Shown: positions 37,112 through 46,663, counted from the first letter of the stretch. The stretch: 64,000 bases of DNA from Bifidobacterium callitrichidarum (GCF_003129905.1 NZ_QFFM01000001.1:140751-204750), one strand, 5' to 3'. Notes: generated by a model not told the origin, from the letters alone. Translations and numbers: made by a program.

Positions 37112-38383
37112 ATGTTGAATACCAAGAAGTACATGATCACGGCCACGGCGGCCATCGCCGCCGCCATTATGGCGCTCGCCGGTTGCGGTTCCAGCTCCGG
37201 CGGCGGCACGGATTCCGGCACCGCCTCGGCCAAGAAGACCGACAGCTTCGTGCTTGGCGGCCTGTGGCCCGAGACCGGCTCGCTGGCCTATCTGGCCCCG
37301 CCGGAACTCGCGGCCGAGAAACTGGCCGTCTCCGACATCAACGCCGCCGGCGGCGTGCTGGGCAAGGACGTGACCACCGTGGACGCCGATACCTCGGATG
37401 CCGACCACGCCGACCAGAACTCCTCGGCCACCCAATCCGTGATGAGCAAGAACCCGTCCTTCGTGATCGGCCCGGCCTCCAGCTCCGTGGTCAAGAACGT
37501 GTACAAGACCATCACCTCCGCGAACGTGCCGATGCTGTCCATGGGCGCCACGAGCTCCGACTTCTCCGGCCTGAGCCCGTACTTCTTCCGCACCGTGCCG
37601 CCGGATTCCGTGCAGGGCGCCGTGCTTGGCCAGGTCATCGCCCAGGACGGCGTGAAGAACCTCGCCGTGGCGGTGTTCAACGATGAGTACGGCACCGGCC
37701 TGCGCGACACCATCGTCAAAACCGCCGAAAGCGCGGGCGTGAACGTGGTGTACGGCGCGAACGACGCCTTCGATCCGACCGAGACCAACTTCTCCTCGAT
37801 TGTCACCGCAATCAAGGCCTCCAACCCGGACGCCATCGCCATCGTGGCCTTCGACCAGACCAAGCCGCTGCTCAAGGAGCTCGCCTCCCAGGGAGTGGAC
37901 ATGCACAAGCTCTACTTCGTGGACGGCAACACCGCCGACTACTCCAAGGAACTGGACGCCGGCCTGCTTGAAGGCTCCAAGGGCACCATCCCCGGCGTGA
38001 TGGCCTCCGACGACTTCCAGAAGAAGCTCGTCAAGGCCTACGGTAAGGACATCACCACCTTCACCTACGGCGCCGAAACCTACGACGGCATCATCCTGGC
38101 CGCGTTGGCCGCGCAGAAGGGCGGTTCCGCGGATGGCGCGACCATCCAGAAGAACATGGCCGCGGTCTCCGGCGCGAACGGCGGCGAGGAATGCACCACC
38201 TACAAGGACTGCGTGGCGCTGCTCAAGTCCGGCAAGGACATCAAGTACAAGGGCCTGACCGGCATCGGCCCGTTCAACAAGAACAACGACCCGAGCTCCG
38301 CGAACATCGGCGTGTACGTGTTCGACGGCAAGAACGTGCCGCAGTTCGACCACACCCAGGAAGGCAAGGTCCCCACTGACTGA
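37112..38383 (+). CDS. livK: branched-chain amino acid ABC solute-binding lipoprotein LivK
   Basis: 423 residues from ATG 37112. GTG codons at 37100 and 37103 are closer to GAGAGGAAG and could be the true start. The signal peptide has lipobox ALAGC (C25). The periplasmic-type core GGLWPETGSLAYLAPPELAAE, with FVIGPASSSVVKNVY and YGAETYDGIILAALAA, fits the Leu/Ile/Val-binding family. Placed after livHMGF but with its own probable promoter. Confidence 0.92.
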   Translation: MLNTKKYMITATAAIAAAIMALAGCGSSSGGGTDSGTASAKKTDSFVLGGLWPETGSLAYLAPPELAAEKLAVSDINAAGGVLGKDVTTVDADTSDADHADQNSSATQSVMSKNPSFVIGPASSSVVKNVYKTITSANVPMLSMGATSSDFSGLSPYFFRTVPPDSVQGAVLGQVIAQDGVKNLAVAVFNDEYGTGLRDTIVKTAESAGVNVVYGANDAFDPTETNFSSIVTAIKASNPDAIAIVAFDQTKPLLKELASQGVDMHKLYFVDGNTADYSKELDAGLLEGSKGTIPGVMASDDFQKKLVKAYGKDITTFTYGAETYDGIILAALAAQKGGSADGATIQKNMAAVSGANGGEECTTYKDCVALLKSGKDIKYKGLTGIGPFNKNNDPSSANIGVYVFDGKNVPQFDHTQEGKVPTD

Positions 38384-38466
38384 TGCTCGGTTCGACTGAC
38401 CGATAGGTCCGCACGATTCGACCGGCGGAACGACCCTGCCGAACGGTCCTGCCGAACGTCCCGAAC

Positions 38467-38493
38467 AAAGCCCCGTCCACCCGGCGGGGCTTT
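38467..38493 (+). terminator. terminator of livK
   Basis: AAAGCCCCG (38467-38475) pairs with CGGGGCTTT (38485-38493), followed by TTT. Confidence 0.85.
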
Positions 38494-38507
38494 TTCATAC
38501 GTTCGCA

Positions 38508-38576
38508 TCGAACCGGTTCGACACGCCGGCTGATTCGGCCGACAGCAGCACCGCCGCTACTATCGAACCGGTTCGA
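38508..38576 (+). promoter_or_regulatory. two LacI-type operators before scrP
   Basis: The perfect palindrome TCGAACCGGTTCGA occurs at 38508-38521 and 38563-38576. The second directly abuts a -10-like TACTAT. The 55-bp spacing would allow looping by a tetrameric or dimeric repressor such as ScrR. Confidence 0.85.
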
Positions 38577-38650
38577 TACACAAGACGCACCCCGCGGGAC
38601 ACCGTTCACGTCCAGCAGGGCGTCGCCAACAACACAACACAGGAGTTGCC

Positions 38651-40174
38651 GTGAAGAACAAAGTCCAACTCATCACCTACGCGGATCGCCTCGGCGATGG
38701 AACCATCGCATCCATGACCGACATCCTGCGCACCCGCTTCGACGGCGTCTACGACGGCGTGCACGTCCTGCCGTTCTTCACCCCGTTCGACGGTGCGGAC
38801 GCCGGCTTCGACCCCATCGACCACACCAAGGTCGACCCGCGCCTCGGCTCCTGGGACGACGTGGCCGAGCTTTCCAAGACCCACGACATCATGGTCGACG
38901 CCATCGTCAACCACATGAGCTGGGAATCCGCCCAGTTCCAGGACGTGCTCGCCAAGGGCGAGGAATCCGAGTACTACCCGATGTTCCTCACCATGAGCTC
39001 CGTCTTCCCGAACGGTGCCACCGAGGAGGATCTGGCCGGCATCTACCGTCCGCGTCCGGGCCTGCCGTTCACCCACTACAAGTTCGCCGGCAAGACCCGT
39101 CTGGTGTGGGTCAGCTTCACCCCGCAGCAGGTGGACATCGACACCGACTCGGACAAGGGCTGGGAATACCTCATGTCCATCTTCGACCAGATGGCCGCCA
39201 GCCACGTCAGCTACATCCGCCTCGACGCCGTGGGCTACGGCGCCAAGGAAGCCGGCACGAGCTGCTTCATGACGCCCAAGACCTTCAAGCTCATCTCCCG
39301 CCTGCGCGAGGAGGGCGTCAAGCGCGGCCTCGAAATCCTCATCGAGGTGCATAGCTACTACAAGAAGCAGGTGGAGATCGCATCCAAGGTGGACTGCGTC
39401 TACGACTTCGCCCTGCCGCCGCTGCTCCTGCACTCCCTGTTCACCGGCCATGTCGAGCCCGTGGCCCACTGGACCGAGATCCGCCCGAACAACGCCGTCA
39501 CCGTGCTCGACACGCACGACGGCATCGGCGTCATCGACATCGGCTCCGACCAGCTCGACCGCAGCCTCAAGGGCCTCGTGCCGGACGAGGACGTGGACAA
39601 CCTGGTCAACACCATCCACGCCAACACCCACGGCGAGTCCCAGGCCGCCACCGGTGCCGCCGCGTCCAACCTCGACCTCTACCAGGTCAACAGCACGTAC
39701 TACTCCGCGCTCGGGTGCAACGACCAGCATTATCTGGCCGCCCGCGCCGTCCAGTTCTTCCTGCCTGGCGTGCCGCAGGTCTACTACGTGGGCGCCCTCG
39801 CCGGCGGCAACGACATGGATCTGCTGCGCCGCACCAACAACGGCCGCGACATCAACCGTCACTACTACTCCACCGCCGAAATCGACGAGAACCTGGCCCG
39901 TCCGGTGGTCAAGGCACTGAACGCCCTGTGCCGCTTCCGCAACGAACTGCCCGCGTTCGACGGCGAGTTCTCCTACGAGGCCGACGGCGACACGTCCATC
40001 ACCTTCCGCTGGACCGCCGCGGACGGCAAAACCCGCGCCGCGCTCACCTTCGAGCCCGGTCGCGGACTCGGCGCGGACAACGAGACCCCGGTCGCCGGCC
40101 TGACCTGGACCGACGCCACCGGTGATCACGAGACCGTCGACCTGCTGAACGATCCGCCGATCGCCCACATCTGA
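38651..40174 (+). CDS. scrP: sucrose phosphorylase
   Basis: Converts sucrose and phosphate to alpha-glucose-1-phosphate and fructose. 507 residues from GTG 38651 with AGGAG upstream. GH13_18 residues as in the B. adolescentis enzyme structure: nucleophile D192 (YIRLDAVGYG), acid/base E232 (ILIEVHSYY) and D290 (VLDTHDGIG). The whole sequence tracks that enzyme closely apart from the C-terminal domain. Two LacI operators precede it. Cytoplasmic; it works with the MFS permease encoded next. Confidence 0.97.
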   Translation: MKNKVQLITYADRLGDGTIASMTDILRTRFDGVYDGVHVLPFFTPFDGADAGFDPIDHTKVDPRLGSWDDVAELSKTHDIMVDAIVNHMSWESAQFQDVLAKGEESEYYPMFLTMSSVFPNGATEEDLAGIYRPRPGLPFTHYKFAGKTRLVWVSFTPQQVDIDTDSDKGWEYLMSIFDQMAASHVSYIRLDAVGYGAKEAGTSCFMTPKTFKLISRLREEGVKRGLEILIEVHSYYKKQVEIASKVDCVYDFALPPLLLHSLFTGHVEPVAHWTEIRPNNAVTVLDTHDGIGVIDIGSDQLDRSLKGLVPDEDVDNLVNTIHANTHGESQAATGAAASNLDLYQVNSTYYSALGCNDQHYLAARAVQFFLPGVPQVYYVGALAGGNDMDLLRRTNNGRDINRHYYSTAEIDENLARPVVKALNALCRFRNELPAFDGEFSYEADGDTSITFRWTAADGKTRAALTFEPGRGLGADNETPVAGLTWTDATGDHETVDLLNDPPIAHI

Positions 40175-40250
40175 CACCCCGTTTGCGACCGATGAGCGAT
40201 ACCTCCGACCGTGTTCCGTCGGGGGTATCGCAAGACACGCCGGCGGATTA

Positions 40251-40291
40251 CGTCAATCGATTGACGTCGTGCTACCATCGAACCGGTTCGA
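40251..40291 (+). promoter_or_regulatory. operators before the scrT leader
   Basis: CGTCAATCGATTGACG (40251-40266) is one perfect palindrome and TCGAACCGGTTCGA (40278-40291) another, beside a -10-like TACCAT. The first has a different core and may bind a second LacI-family protein. Confidence 0.8.
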
Positions 40292-40326
40292 CACGAACGA
40301 CACACAAGTCAACGCAGGAGTTGTCC

Positions 40327-40401
40327 ATGAGGAACACCGTATGGTTCTTCGGCCCGGAATCCCCGGACGCGGCCTCGTCGTCGGCTTCCGGTCGCGACTG
40401 A
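40327..40401 (+). CDS. 24-residue leader ORF before scrT
   Basis: ATG 40327 follows AGGAG at the usual spacing and encodes MRNTVWFFGPE and on to SGRD before TGA. The upstream sequence and first codons resemble the scrP start (GCAGGAGTTG, MKNKV). The region therefore looks like a duplicated scrP promoter-leader whose coding part has diverged. It may couple translation to scrT 65 bp downstream, or be neutral. Confidence 0.5.
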   Translation: MRNTVWFFGPESPDAASSSASGRD

Positions 40402-40466
40402 CAGCCACCCACAACGCAAACGTCACCCCCAAATCCGCCCAATCGATTCTCACAGGGAAGTGAACC

Positions 40467-41792
40467 ATGGAATCAACCATCGAAACGGCAGCCGCGGCCC
40501 CCGTCGTGGACAAGGCCGAGCTTGACAGCTACGGCCGCCGCCCCTCCGTGCTGGATGTCGTGCGCCTCGGCGCCGGCTTCACCATCAGCCTGATCATCAC
40601 CGGCATCGTCTGGGTCTCGCTGTCCTCCATCCTCGTGCCGCAGCTCGTGGACCAGATCGCCCCCGGCCAGCGCGAGGCCTTCATCGGCACCATCAACTCG
40701 GTCGGTTCCGTGGTGGCGTTGTTCGCCAACATCATCTTCGGCACCTTCTCCGACCTCACCCGCTCCAAGTGGGGCAAGCGCACGCTGTGGATCATCAGCG
40801 GCGGCATCCTGTGCGGCGCTTGCGTGGCCGGCCTGCTCGTCACCCGCTCCCTGCCGCTCATCCTGCTGCTGTGGTGCGGCATGCAGCTGTTCTACAACTG
40901 GATGAACGCCCCGTTCGTGGCCACCCTGTCCGACCGTGTGCCGGACAAGTTCCGTGGCTCCGTCTCCTCCTTCATGGGCGCCGGCGGCGTGCTCGGCCAG
41001 ACCGCTGGCTCCCTGGTGGGCTCCCTGCTCATCAGCAACATCGACCTCGGCTTCGCCGTGGGCGCGCTCGGCTTCGCCCTCGTGGGCATCATCGTGGTCG
41101 GCATCTGGCCGCGCGAGCCCTCCAACGTGGACGAGGAGCGCGAGCCGGTGAGCCTGGGCATGGTGCTGCGCGCCTTCATCCCGCCGCACGGTAAGGGCGC
41201 CCGCAACTTCTATTACGCCCTCTTCGGCCGCATGATGATGGTCGCCGGCTACCAGATGATCAACGGCTACCTGCTCTACGTGGTCAAGTACTACACCTTC
41301 TCCGACTCCGGCTATGACGCCGAGCAGCTCAAGACCGCGGCCGCCGGCGTGATCGCCACCATGTCCGTGATCACCATGGTCGTCTCCCTGATCGCCGCCC
41401 TGGTCTCCGGCCCGATCTCCGACAAGCTCGGCATGCGTAAGATTCCGGTCGCCGGTGCCAGCGTGCTGTTCGCCATCGGTGCCGCCATGCCGTGGATCTT
41501 CCACAACGCCTGGGGCATGTACCTGTTCGCCGCCATCGCCGGCTTCGGCTACGGCGTCTACAATGCCATCGACCAGGCCCTGAACGTGTCCATCCTGCCG
41601 AACCCGAAGGAAGCCGGCAAGGATCTGGGCGTGCTCAACATGGCCAACACCCTGTCCACCGTGCTCGGCTCCCTGCTCACCTCCGGCGTGGTCATGGCCA
41701 CCGGTGGCAACTACGGCCTGGTGTTCCCGGTCTGTATCGTGGTGGTGCTCATCGCCGCCTTCCTCATCATGCAGATCCGCGGCATCAAGTAG
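40467..41792 (+). CDS. scrT: MFS sucrose permease
   Basis: 441 residues from ATG 40467. Twelve predicted helices in the MFS/GPH-like layout; after helix 2 the loop FGTFSDLTRSKWGKRTLWII resembles the MFS A-motif, and LSDRVPDKFRGSVSSFMG and SDKLGMRKIPV follow. It lies between sucrose phosphorylase and the LacI regulator, with its own operators, so sucrose is the likely substrate. Followed by a terminator. Confidence 0.92.
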   Translation: MESTIETAAAAPVVDKAELDSYGRRPSVLDVVRLGAGFTISLIITGIVWVSLSSILVPQLVDQIAPGQREAFIGTINSVGSVVALFANIIFGTFSDLTRSKWGKRTLWIISGGILCGACVAGLLVTRSLPLILLLWCGMQLFYNWMNAPFVATLSDRVPDKFRGSVSSFMGAGGVLGQTAGSLVGSLLISNIDLGFAVGALGFALVGIIVVGIWPREPSNVDEEREPVSLGMVLRAFIPPHGKGARNFYYALFGRMMMVAGYQMINGYLLYVVKYYTFSDSGYDAEQLKTAAAGVIATMSVITMVVSLIAALVSGPISDKLGMRKIPVAGASVLFAIGAAMPWIFHNAWGMYLFAAIAGFGYGVYNAIDQALNVSILPNPKEAGKDLGVLNMANTLSTVLGSLLTSGVVMATGGNYGLVFPVCIVVVLIAAFLIMQIRGIK

Positions 41793-41885
41793 TCCGTCCG
41801 GGGTTCGCCCGAAAGCCCGTCCAAATCGGCTCGATAACCCCCTCCAAGTATTCGGCCCAGCGTAAACTGGGCTGATGGAAAGCAA

Positions 41886-41924
41886 ACCGCCCGCAGTGCA
41901 CTGAAGCCAGTGCGCGCGGGCGGT
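41886..41924 (+). terminator. terminator of scrT
   Basis: ACCGCCCGC (41886-41894) pairs with GCGGGCGGT (41916-41924), then TTT. Confidence 0.85.
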
Positions 41925-42010
41925 TTTGTGTTGCCGTGAATCCCCCGCCGCAAGCGCGAGGGCGCGGCAAACGGAGAGTACAGAACAGAGCACAAGGGAA
42001 AGAGCGAATC

Positions 42011-43651
42011 ATGTTGGAACCGTACGTGCGCCCGGGCATTGACGACCGCCCGGATCTCGACAAGGCGCTGAGCCCGGAAGACAAGGCCGCCGTGGCCCGA
42101 CTGGCCATCAAGGACCGCCGCCGTCCGCCCGAACCGTCCGCCGACCAGCCCGAGGCCCAGGCCGTCCGCCTCGCCTCCTCCGCCACGTCGGCCGCCGTGG
42201 CCGCGGCCGCCAGCGTGGACGCCCCCGCGCCGGACATGTCCTCCGCCTATCTGGACATGCGCGACCCGATGGTCGCCGCCAACGGCGAGAAGCCGGACGC
42301 CCGCCGCGTCTCCCGCCTCAACTGGGGCTTCTTCGTGGCCTCCATGCTCGTGGGTGCGCCGTGGGTGGCGCTCAACTCCATCGCCGTGCCCAACATGGCG
42401 GCCCGTATGATGGGTTATGACACCTCGGCGCCCACCGCAATCACCCTCAACCCCGCCACCGGCCGTCCGCTGCCCGTGGCCACGGATCTGGCCATGCCGC
42501 TCGCCGTGCTGGTGGTGGTCGGCGTGGTGGCCGCCATGTTCTCCATGCCGCTGGTCTCCGCCCTGTCCGACCGCACGCGCGTGCCGTTCGGCCGCCGCAC
42601 CCCGTGGATGATCGCCGGCGGCCTGCTATGCGCGCTCAACACGCTGATTCTGGGACAGGACACCAGCATCGTGGTCATGGGCATCTTCTGGGCGGTGATG
42701 CAGTTCGCGTACGCCATGCTGTCCGTGCCGCTGGCCAGCGCCATCAGCGAACGTGTGCCGGATAAGTTCCGTCCGCGCATCGAACGCTGGCATGGCATCG
42801 GTGTGATGCTGGCCCAGGCGATCGGCCTGTGCCTCGGCGCGTTCGGCGTGATGTTCGGCTCCGACTCCGCCTTCACCACGCTCGCCGTGATCTTCGCGCT
42901 CTCCGGCATCCTCACCGTGCTGATCCTGCCCAAGGAACCGTCCAGCACCGAGCAGCCGCATGTGCGCATGGACGGCGCCGCAGTGCTCGGCCAGTTGAAG
43001 TTCCCGGCCCATGCACCCGCCTTCGCCCGCGCGTTCGCCGCCCGCACCCTGATGATGGCCGGCGTGGGCATGACCGGCGTGTTCCTGTGGTACCTCGTGC
43101 GCTTCTGGGTCTACGGCAAGGCCGTAAGGTTCACGTCCGCCCCGCTGACCATTCCGGCCGGATTCCTCATCATGGCGATGGCCGTGGCCACGCTCGTGGG
43201 TGCCGCGCTCGCCTCCTGGGCCGCCGGTCCGATCTCCGAGAAGATCGAGGAGAAGGGCATCGCCACCGCCACCGTGGTGGGCGCCTCCTGCGTGCTGTAT
43301 GCGCTCGGTCTGGCACTCGCCTGGGGCCTGGGCGTCTGGTCCACCGGCACCGCGCGCGAGAACGGCATGATCGCCTTTGCGCTGATCTCCGGATTCGCGT
43401 TCGGCCTGTATGACGCGCTCGGCCTGGAGCTCGTGATGGACTCCCTGCCCGACCCGCGCACCGCCGGCCACGACCTCGGCGTCTACGCGCTCGCCAACTC
43501 CGCGGGCCTGGCGCTCGCCGCCATCGTGGGTGCGATTCTGGTCAACGCCTTCGCCTCCAGCTTCGGCTACTACCTGCTCTTCCCCGCGGGTATCGTGCTG
43601 GTGCTGCTCGCCGGCACCGTGACGCTGGTCTCCGCCAACGCCGCCGAATAG
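42011..43651 (+). CDS. second MFS sugar permease
   Basis: 546 residues from ATG 42011. A hydrophilic N-terminal region of about 105 residues precedes 12 helices. LSDRTRVPFGRRTPWMIAGG and ISERVPDKFRPRIERWHG mirror ScrT, so the two are paralogues. The first periplasmic loop is longer than in ScrT. It stands between scrT and scrR and could import sucrose or a related oligosaccharide. It lies after the scrT terminator, so it has its own promoter. Confidence 0.88.
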   Translation: MLEPYVRPGIDDRPDLDKALSPEDKAAVARLAIKDRRRPPEPSADQPEAQAVRLASSATSAAVAAAASVDAPAPDMSSAYLDMRDPMVAANGEKPDARRVSRLNWGFFVASMLVGAPWVALNSIAVPNMAARMMGYDTSAPTAITLNPATGRPLPVATDLAMPLAVLVVVGVVAAMFSMPLVSALSDRTRVPFGRRTPWMIAGGLLCALNTLILGQDTSIVVMGIFWAVMQFAYAMLSVPLASAISERVPDKFRPRIERWHGIGVMLAQAIGLCLGAFGVMFGSDSAFTTLAVIFALSGILTVLILPKEPSSTEQPHVRMDGAAVLGQLKFPAHAPAFARAFAARTLMMAGVGMTGVFLWYLVRFWVYGKAVRFTSAPLTIPAGFLIMAMAVATLVGAALASWAAGPISEKIEEKGIATATVVGASCVLYALGLALAWGLGVWSTGTARENGMIAFALISGFAFGLYDALGLELVMDSLPDPRTAGHDLGVYALANSAGLALAAIVGAILVNAFASSFGYYLLFPAGIVLVLLAGTVTLVSANAAE

Positions 43652-43712
43652 GGCTGATTCTCGGCTCCCGGCTGCGCTTCGCTCCTCCCGTTCGCGCGGA
43701 GCAAAGCGCAGC

Positions 43713-43724
43713 CGAACCGGTTCG
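43713..43724 (+). promoter_or_regulatory. LacI-type operator before scrR
   Basis: CGAACCGGTTCG, the same palindrome as at scrP and scrT, about 70 bp before the start codon; indicates autoregulation. Confidence 0.8.
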
Positions 43725-43794
43725 AGTACACTGGTTCCTGCAATGCAACGCCGGTAGCACGGCAGCCCAACGCACTCGCCGGGGAGGAACGAAC

Positions 43795-44847
43795 ATGGTC
43801 GGTATGCGCGACGTGGCCAAGCAGGCCGGGGTGTCCCTGAGCACCGTCTCGCTGGTGGTCAACAACACCGGATACGTCTCGGACGACATGCGCGCCAAGG
43901 TCGAGGCCGCCATGCGCGAACTCGACTACATCCCCAACGAACTGGCCCGCAACCTCTATCACAACCGCACCAACACCGTCGGCATCATCATGCCGACCAT
44001 CGCCCACCCGTTCTTCGCCACGCTCACCGCGGCCCTGCAGCGCGAATTCGCCTCCCGGGGCCTGAAGACCCTGCTGTGCTCCACCGCCGACACGGACACC
44101 GGCGAAAGCGAATACGTGGGCATGCTCCAACGCCACATGATGGACGGCATCATCATGGCCGCCCACACCGAGCACCCCGCCGACTACTGGACCGCCATCC
44201 GCCGGCCGATCGTGGCCTTCGACCGCTTCCTCGGCGCCGGCGTGCCCACCGTCCACTCCGACCACGAACAGGGCGGCCGTCTCGTCGCGCAGCATCTCAT
44301 CCGCACCGGCGCACGCCACGTGGTGCTCGCCGGCGGCCCGCGCACCCAGTTCGCGGACGGCACCACCTTCCCCACCGTGCGCTACCACCTCACCGTGGAG
44401 CGCATGCTCTCCGAGGCCGGCATCGCCTGCGACTACGTGGAGGCCGGCTCCGTCACGGACGTGACCGCCCACGAGGCCGTGGCCCGCAACATCTTCGAGC
44501 GCTACTCTGGCGTCGACGCCATCGTCGGCGCGGACGTGGTGGCCGCCATGGCCCTGCAGGAGGCCTGCCGCCGCGGTATCAATGTGCCCCGCGACCTGCA
44601 GATCATCGCCTACGACGGCACGCTCATCACCGAAATCGCTGGCAAGCGACTCACCGCCGTCCGTCAGGACTTCCCGGCGCTCGCCGCCGCGCTCGCCAAT
44701 CGCATGGACGACCAGATCGCCGACGAGGAAGCGTCCGGCAGGAAGCCGGCGCGCACGGCCAAGACGGACGATGCTGACGCCGACGAGTCCGTCATCGAAG
44801 AGCAGGTCGTGCCGGTCGCCTTCATCCCCGGTGAGACCACGCGATAG
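43795..44847 (+). CDS. scrR: LacI-family regulator of the sucrose locus
   Basis: 350 residues from ATG 43795 with GGGAGG upstream. HTH at the N-terminus (MRDVAKQAGVSLSTVSLVVN) and hinge helix NELARNLY, then the periplasmic-binding-like core (VGIIMPTIAHPFFATLTAAL, GRLVAQHLI). Its own promoter and those of scrP and scrT carry the same palindrome. The C-terminal acidic tail (TDDADADESVIEEQ) is unusual. Presumably sugar-responsive repressor. Confidence 0.93.
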   Translation: MVGMRDVAKQAGVSLSTVSLVVNNTGYVSDDMRAKVEAAMRELDYIPNELARNLYHNRTNTVGIIMPTIAHPFFATLTAALQREFASRGLKTLLCSTADTDTGESEYVGMLQRHMMDGIIMAAHTEHPADYWTAIRRPIVAFDRFLGAGVPTVHSDHEQGGRLVAQHLIRTGARHVVLAGGPRTQFADGTTFPTVRYHLTVERMLSEAGIACDYVEAGSVTDVTAHEAVARNIFERYSGVDAIVGADVVAAMALQEACRRGINVPRDLQIIAYDGTLITEIAGKRLTAVRQDFPALAAALANRMDDQIADEEASGRKPARTAKTDDADADESVIEEQVVPVAFIPGETTR

Positions 44848-44975
44848 TCGCTCCATCTGTCAAGACCTTGCGTCCACATAGTGAACCCCTGCTGGTTTGG
44901 GCGCAGACCCGCGCTTATTGTCTCATTCCAGTTCGGGTCGAACGGACCCGAGGAACACCGAAAGGAGGCCACGCG

Positions 44976-45044
44976 ATGACTGGATTCAATGCTTCTGCGT
45001 TTGATTCCGCACGAATTATTAGCCCGTCTTCGCTGGCGGACTAA
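44976..45044 (+). CDS. 22-residue leader peptide candidate
   Basis: ATG 44976 is preceded by a near-ideal AAAGGAGG. It encodes MTGFNASAFDSARIISPSSL and two more residues, then TAA. Five of its 22 residues are Ser. It is followed after 17 bases by alternative hairpins ending in a U-run (45062-45135), the arrangement of a transcription attenuator. Confidence 0.55.
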   Translation: MTGFNASAFDSARIISPSSLAD

Positions 45045-45061
45045 CGGCAATCAATGCTTGA

Positions 45062-45135
45062 GGCCCCGTCAACGAAGGCAGGGCCAATCAATACCGACAC
45101 AATCGGTCAGGCCCTGCGCGATGCGGGGCTTTTTT
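45062..45135 (+). promoter_or_regulatory. attenuator-like alternative hairpins with terminator
   Basis: Segments: 1 GGCCC (45062-45066), 2 GCAGGGCC (45078-45085), 3 GGCCCTGC (45110-45117), 4 GCGGGGC (45123-45129) plus TTTTTT. Segments 2 and 3 pair perfectly over 8 bp with a nested ACCGA/TCGGT hairpin. Segments 3 and 4 form a terminator, and 1 and 2 can pair. These are mutually exclusive folds before the transporter at 45296. In 45136-45295 I see only the ribosome-binding region. Confidence 0.55.
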
Positions 45136-45295
45136 GTTGCGCTCACAAGGCATGAAAGCAAATCTCCGCAGCGCGGTACGGCAGCGGAGAGCACGCGGTA
45201 CATAACCCAAGAAAATTTCCAAGAAACGAATCTCGCAGTCACCCCGGGGTGCGGTAAGACCCGAAGAGAGTGATGGAGAGTTACAGGAGCAACTC

Positions 45296-46663
45296 ATGAC
45301 TGCAGCAGTCGAAGAGACTGGACTGAACCAGGTGGCGGGCAAGGCCGCCGCCATGGTACGCGATTCGGTCAAGACCGTGATCGCCGCCTCGATGGTGGGC
45401 ACCGCCATCGAATTCTACGATTTCTACGCCTACGGCACCGCCGCGGCGAACTACTTCCCGCACATCTTCTTCTCCGACAAGGCCAACCCGACCGTCGCCC
45501 TGCTGATGAGCCTGCTGACCTTCGCCATCGCGTTCATCGCCCGCCCGCTCGGCTCGCTGGTCTTCGGCCACTTCGGCGACCGCATGGGCCGCAAGACCAC
45601 TCTGGTCGTCTCGCTGATGACCATGGGCGTCGGCACGTTCCTCATCGGCTGCCTGCCCACCTACGACCAGGCCGGCGTGTTCGCCGTCGCCATCCTGTGC
45701 CTGCTGCGCTTCATCCAGGGCATCGGCCTGGGCGGCGAATGGTCCGGCGCCGCACTGGTGGCCACCGAGAACGCCCCGGAGAACAAGCGCGCCCTGTACG
45801 GCTCCTTCCCGGAGCTGGGTGCCCCGATCGGCTTCTTCCTGTCCAACGGCACCTACTTCGTGCTCGAGTCCTTCAATGACCAGGACGCCATGCTGGCTTG
45901 GGGCTGGCGCGTGCCGTTCCTGCTGTCCGCCGTGCTGGTGATCGTCGGCCTCGTGGTCCGCGTCCACATGGAGGAGACCCCGATCTTCCGCATGGCCCAG
46001 GAGCAGAAGAAGGTCGTCAAGTCCCCGCTCACCGAGGTCTTCCGCAAGTCCTGGTGTCAGGTGCTGCAGGCCACCTTCCTCGTGGCCGTGACCTACACGC
46101 TGTTCTACACGCTGGCCACCTGGTCCCTCGCATGGGGCACCAAGGACGTCGCGAACGGCGGCGGCAACCTGGGCTTCACCAACCAGGAATACCTGCTCAT
46201 GCTCATGATCTCCATCTGCGTGTTCGCCCTGTTCATCGTGCTGTCCTGCCTGTACGCGGACAAGATCGGCCGCCGTCGCGTGCTGACCTTCTCCTCCTGC
46301 GCGCTCGTGGTCTTCGCCGTGCTGTTCCCGTTCCTGCTGGACGGTCAGCTCGTGGGCCAGAAGAACTTCGCCGCCAACATGGCTTTCCTGTGCATCGGCT
46401 TCGCGCTGATGGGCATCGCCTTCGGCCCGATCGGTGCCTTCCTGCCTGAGCTGTTCGACGCCAACGTGCGCTACTCCGGCTCTGGCATCGGCTACAACCT
46501 CGCCGCCATCGTGGGCGCCGCCTTCGTGCCGACCATCGCCACCTGGCTGTCCCACAACTGGGGCGTCCACTCCGTGGGCCTCTACCTCGGCGTGATGGCC
46601 GTGTGCTGCCTGGTCTCCGTGCTCACCTGCCGGGAGACCAAGGACGTTGACTTTACTAAGTAA
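45296..46663 (+). CDS. MHS-family MFS transporter (metabolite:H+ symporter)
   Basis: 455 residues with 12 predicted helices. IEFYDFYAYGTAAANYFPHI near the start and GDRMGRKTTLVVSLMTMGVG identify the MHS branch (shikimate, proline/betaine, citrate-type symporters). FIQGIGLGGEWSGAALVATE is also diagnostic. The ligand is unknown. AGGAG sits before ATG 45296. The C-terminal codons KDVDFTK are imperfectly repeated 167 bp downstream, past a repeat element. Confidence 0.9.
   Translation: MTAAVEETGLNQVAGKAAAMVRDSVKTVIAASMVGTAIEFYDFYAYGTAAANYFPHIFFSDKANPTVALLMSLLTFAIAFIARPLGSLVFGHFGDRMGRKTTLVVSLMTMGVGTFLIGCLPTYDQAGVFAVAILCLLRFIQGIGLGGEWSGAALVATENAPENKRALYGSFPELGAPIGFFLSNGTYFVLESFNDQDAMLAWGWRVPFLLSAVLVIVGLVVRVHMEETPIFRMAQEQKKVVKSPLTEVFRKSWCQVLQATFLVAVTYTLFYTLATWSLAWGTKDVANGGGNLGFTNQEYLLMLMISICVFALFIVLSCLYADKIGRRRVLTFSSCALVVFAVLFPFLLDGQLVGQKNFAANMAFLCIGFALMGIAFGPIGAFLPELFDANVRYSGSGIGYNLAAIVGAAFVPTIATWLSHNWGVHSVGLYLGVMAVCCLVSVLTCRETKDVDFTK

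Noticed and set aside
44989..45273. Plus-strand frame of 94 codons across the attenuator region
   Set aside because: It overlaps the terminator hairpin and lacks a ribosome-binding site; the 22-residue ORF at 44976 is better supported.
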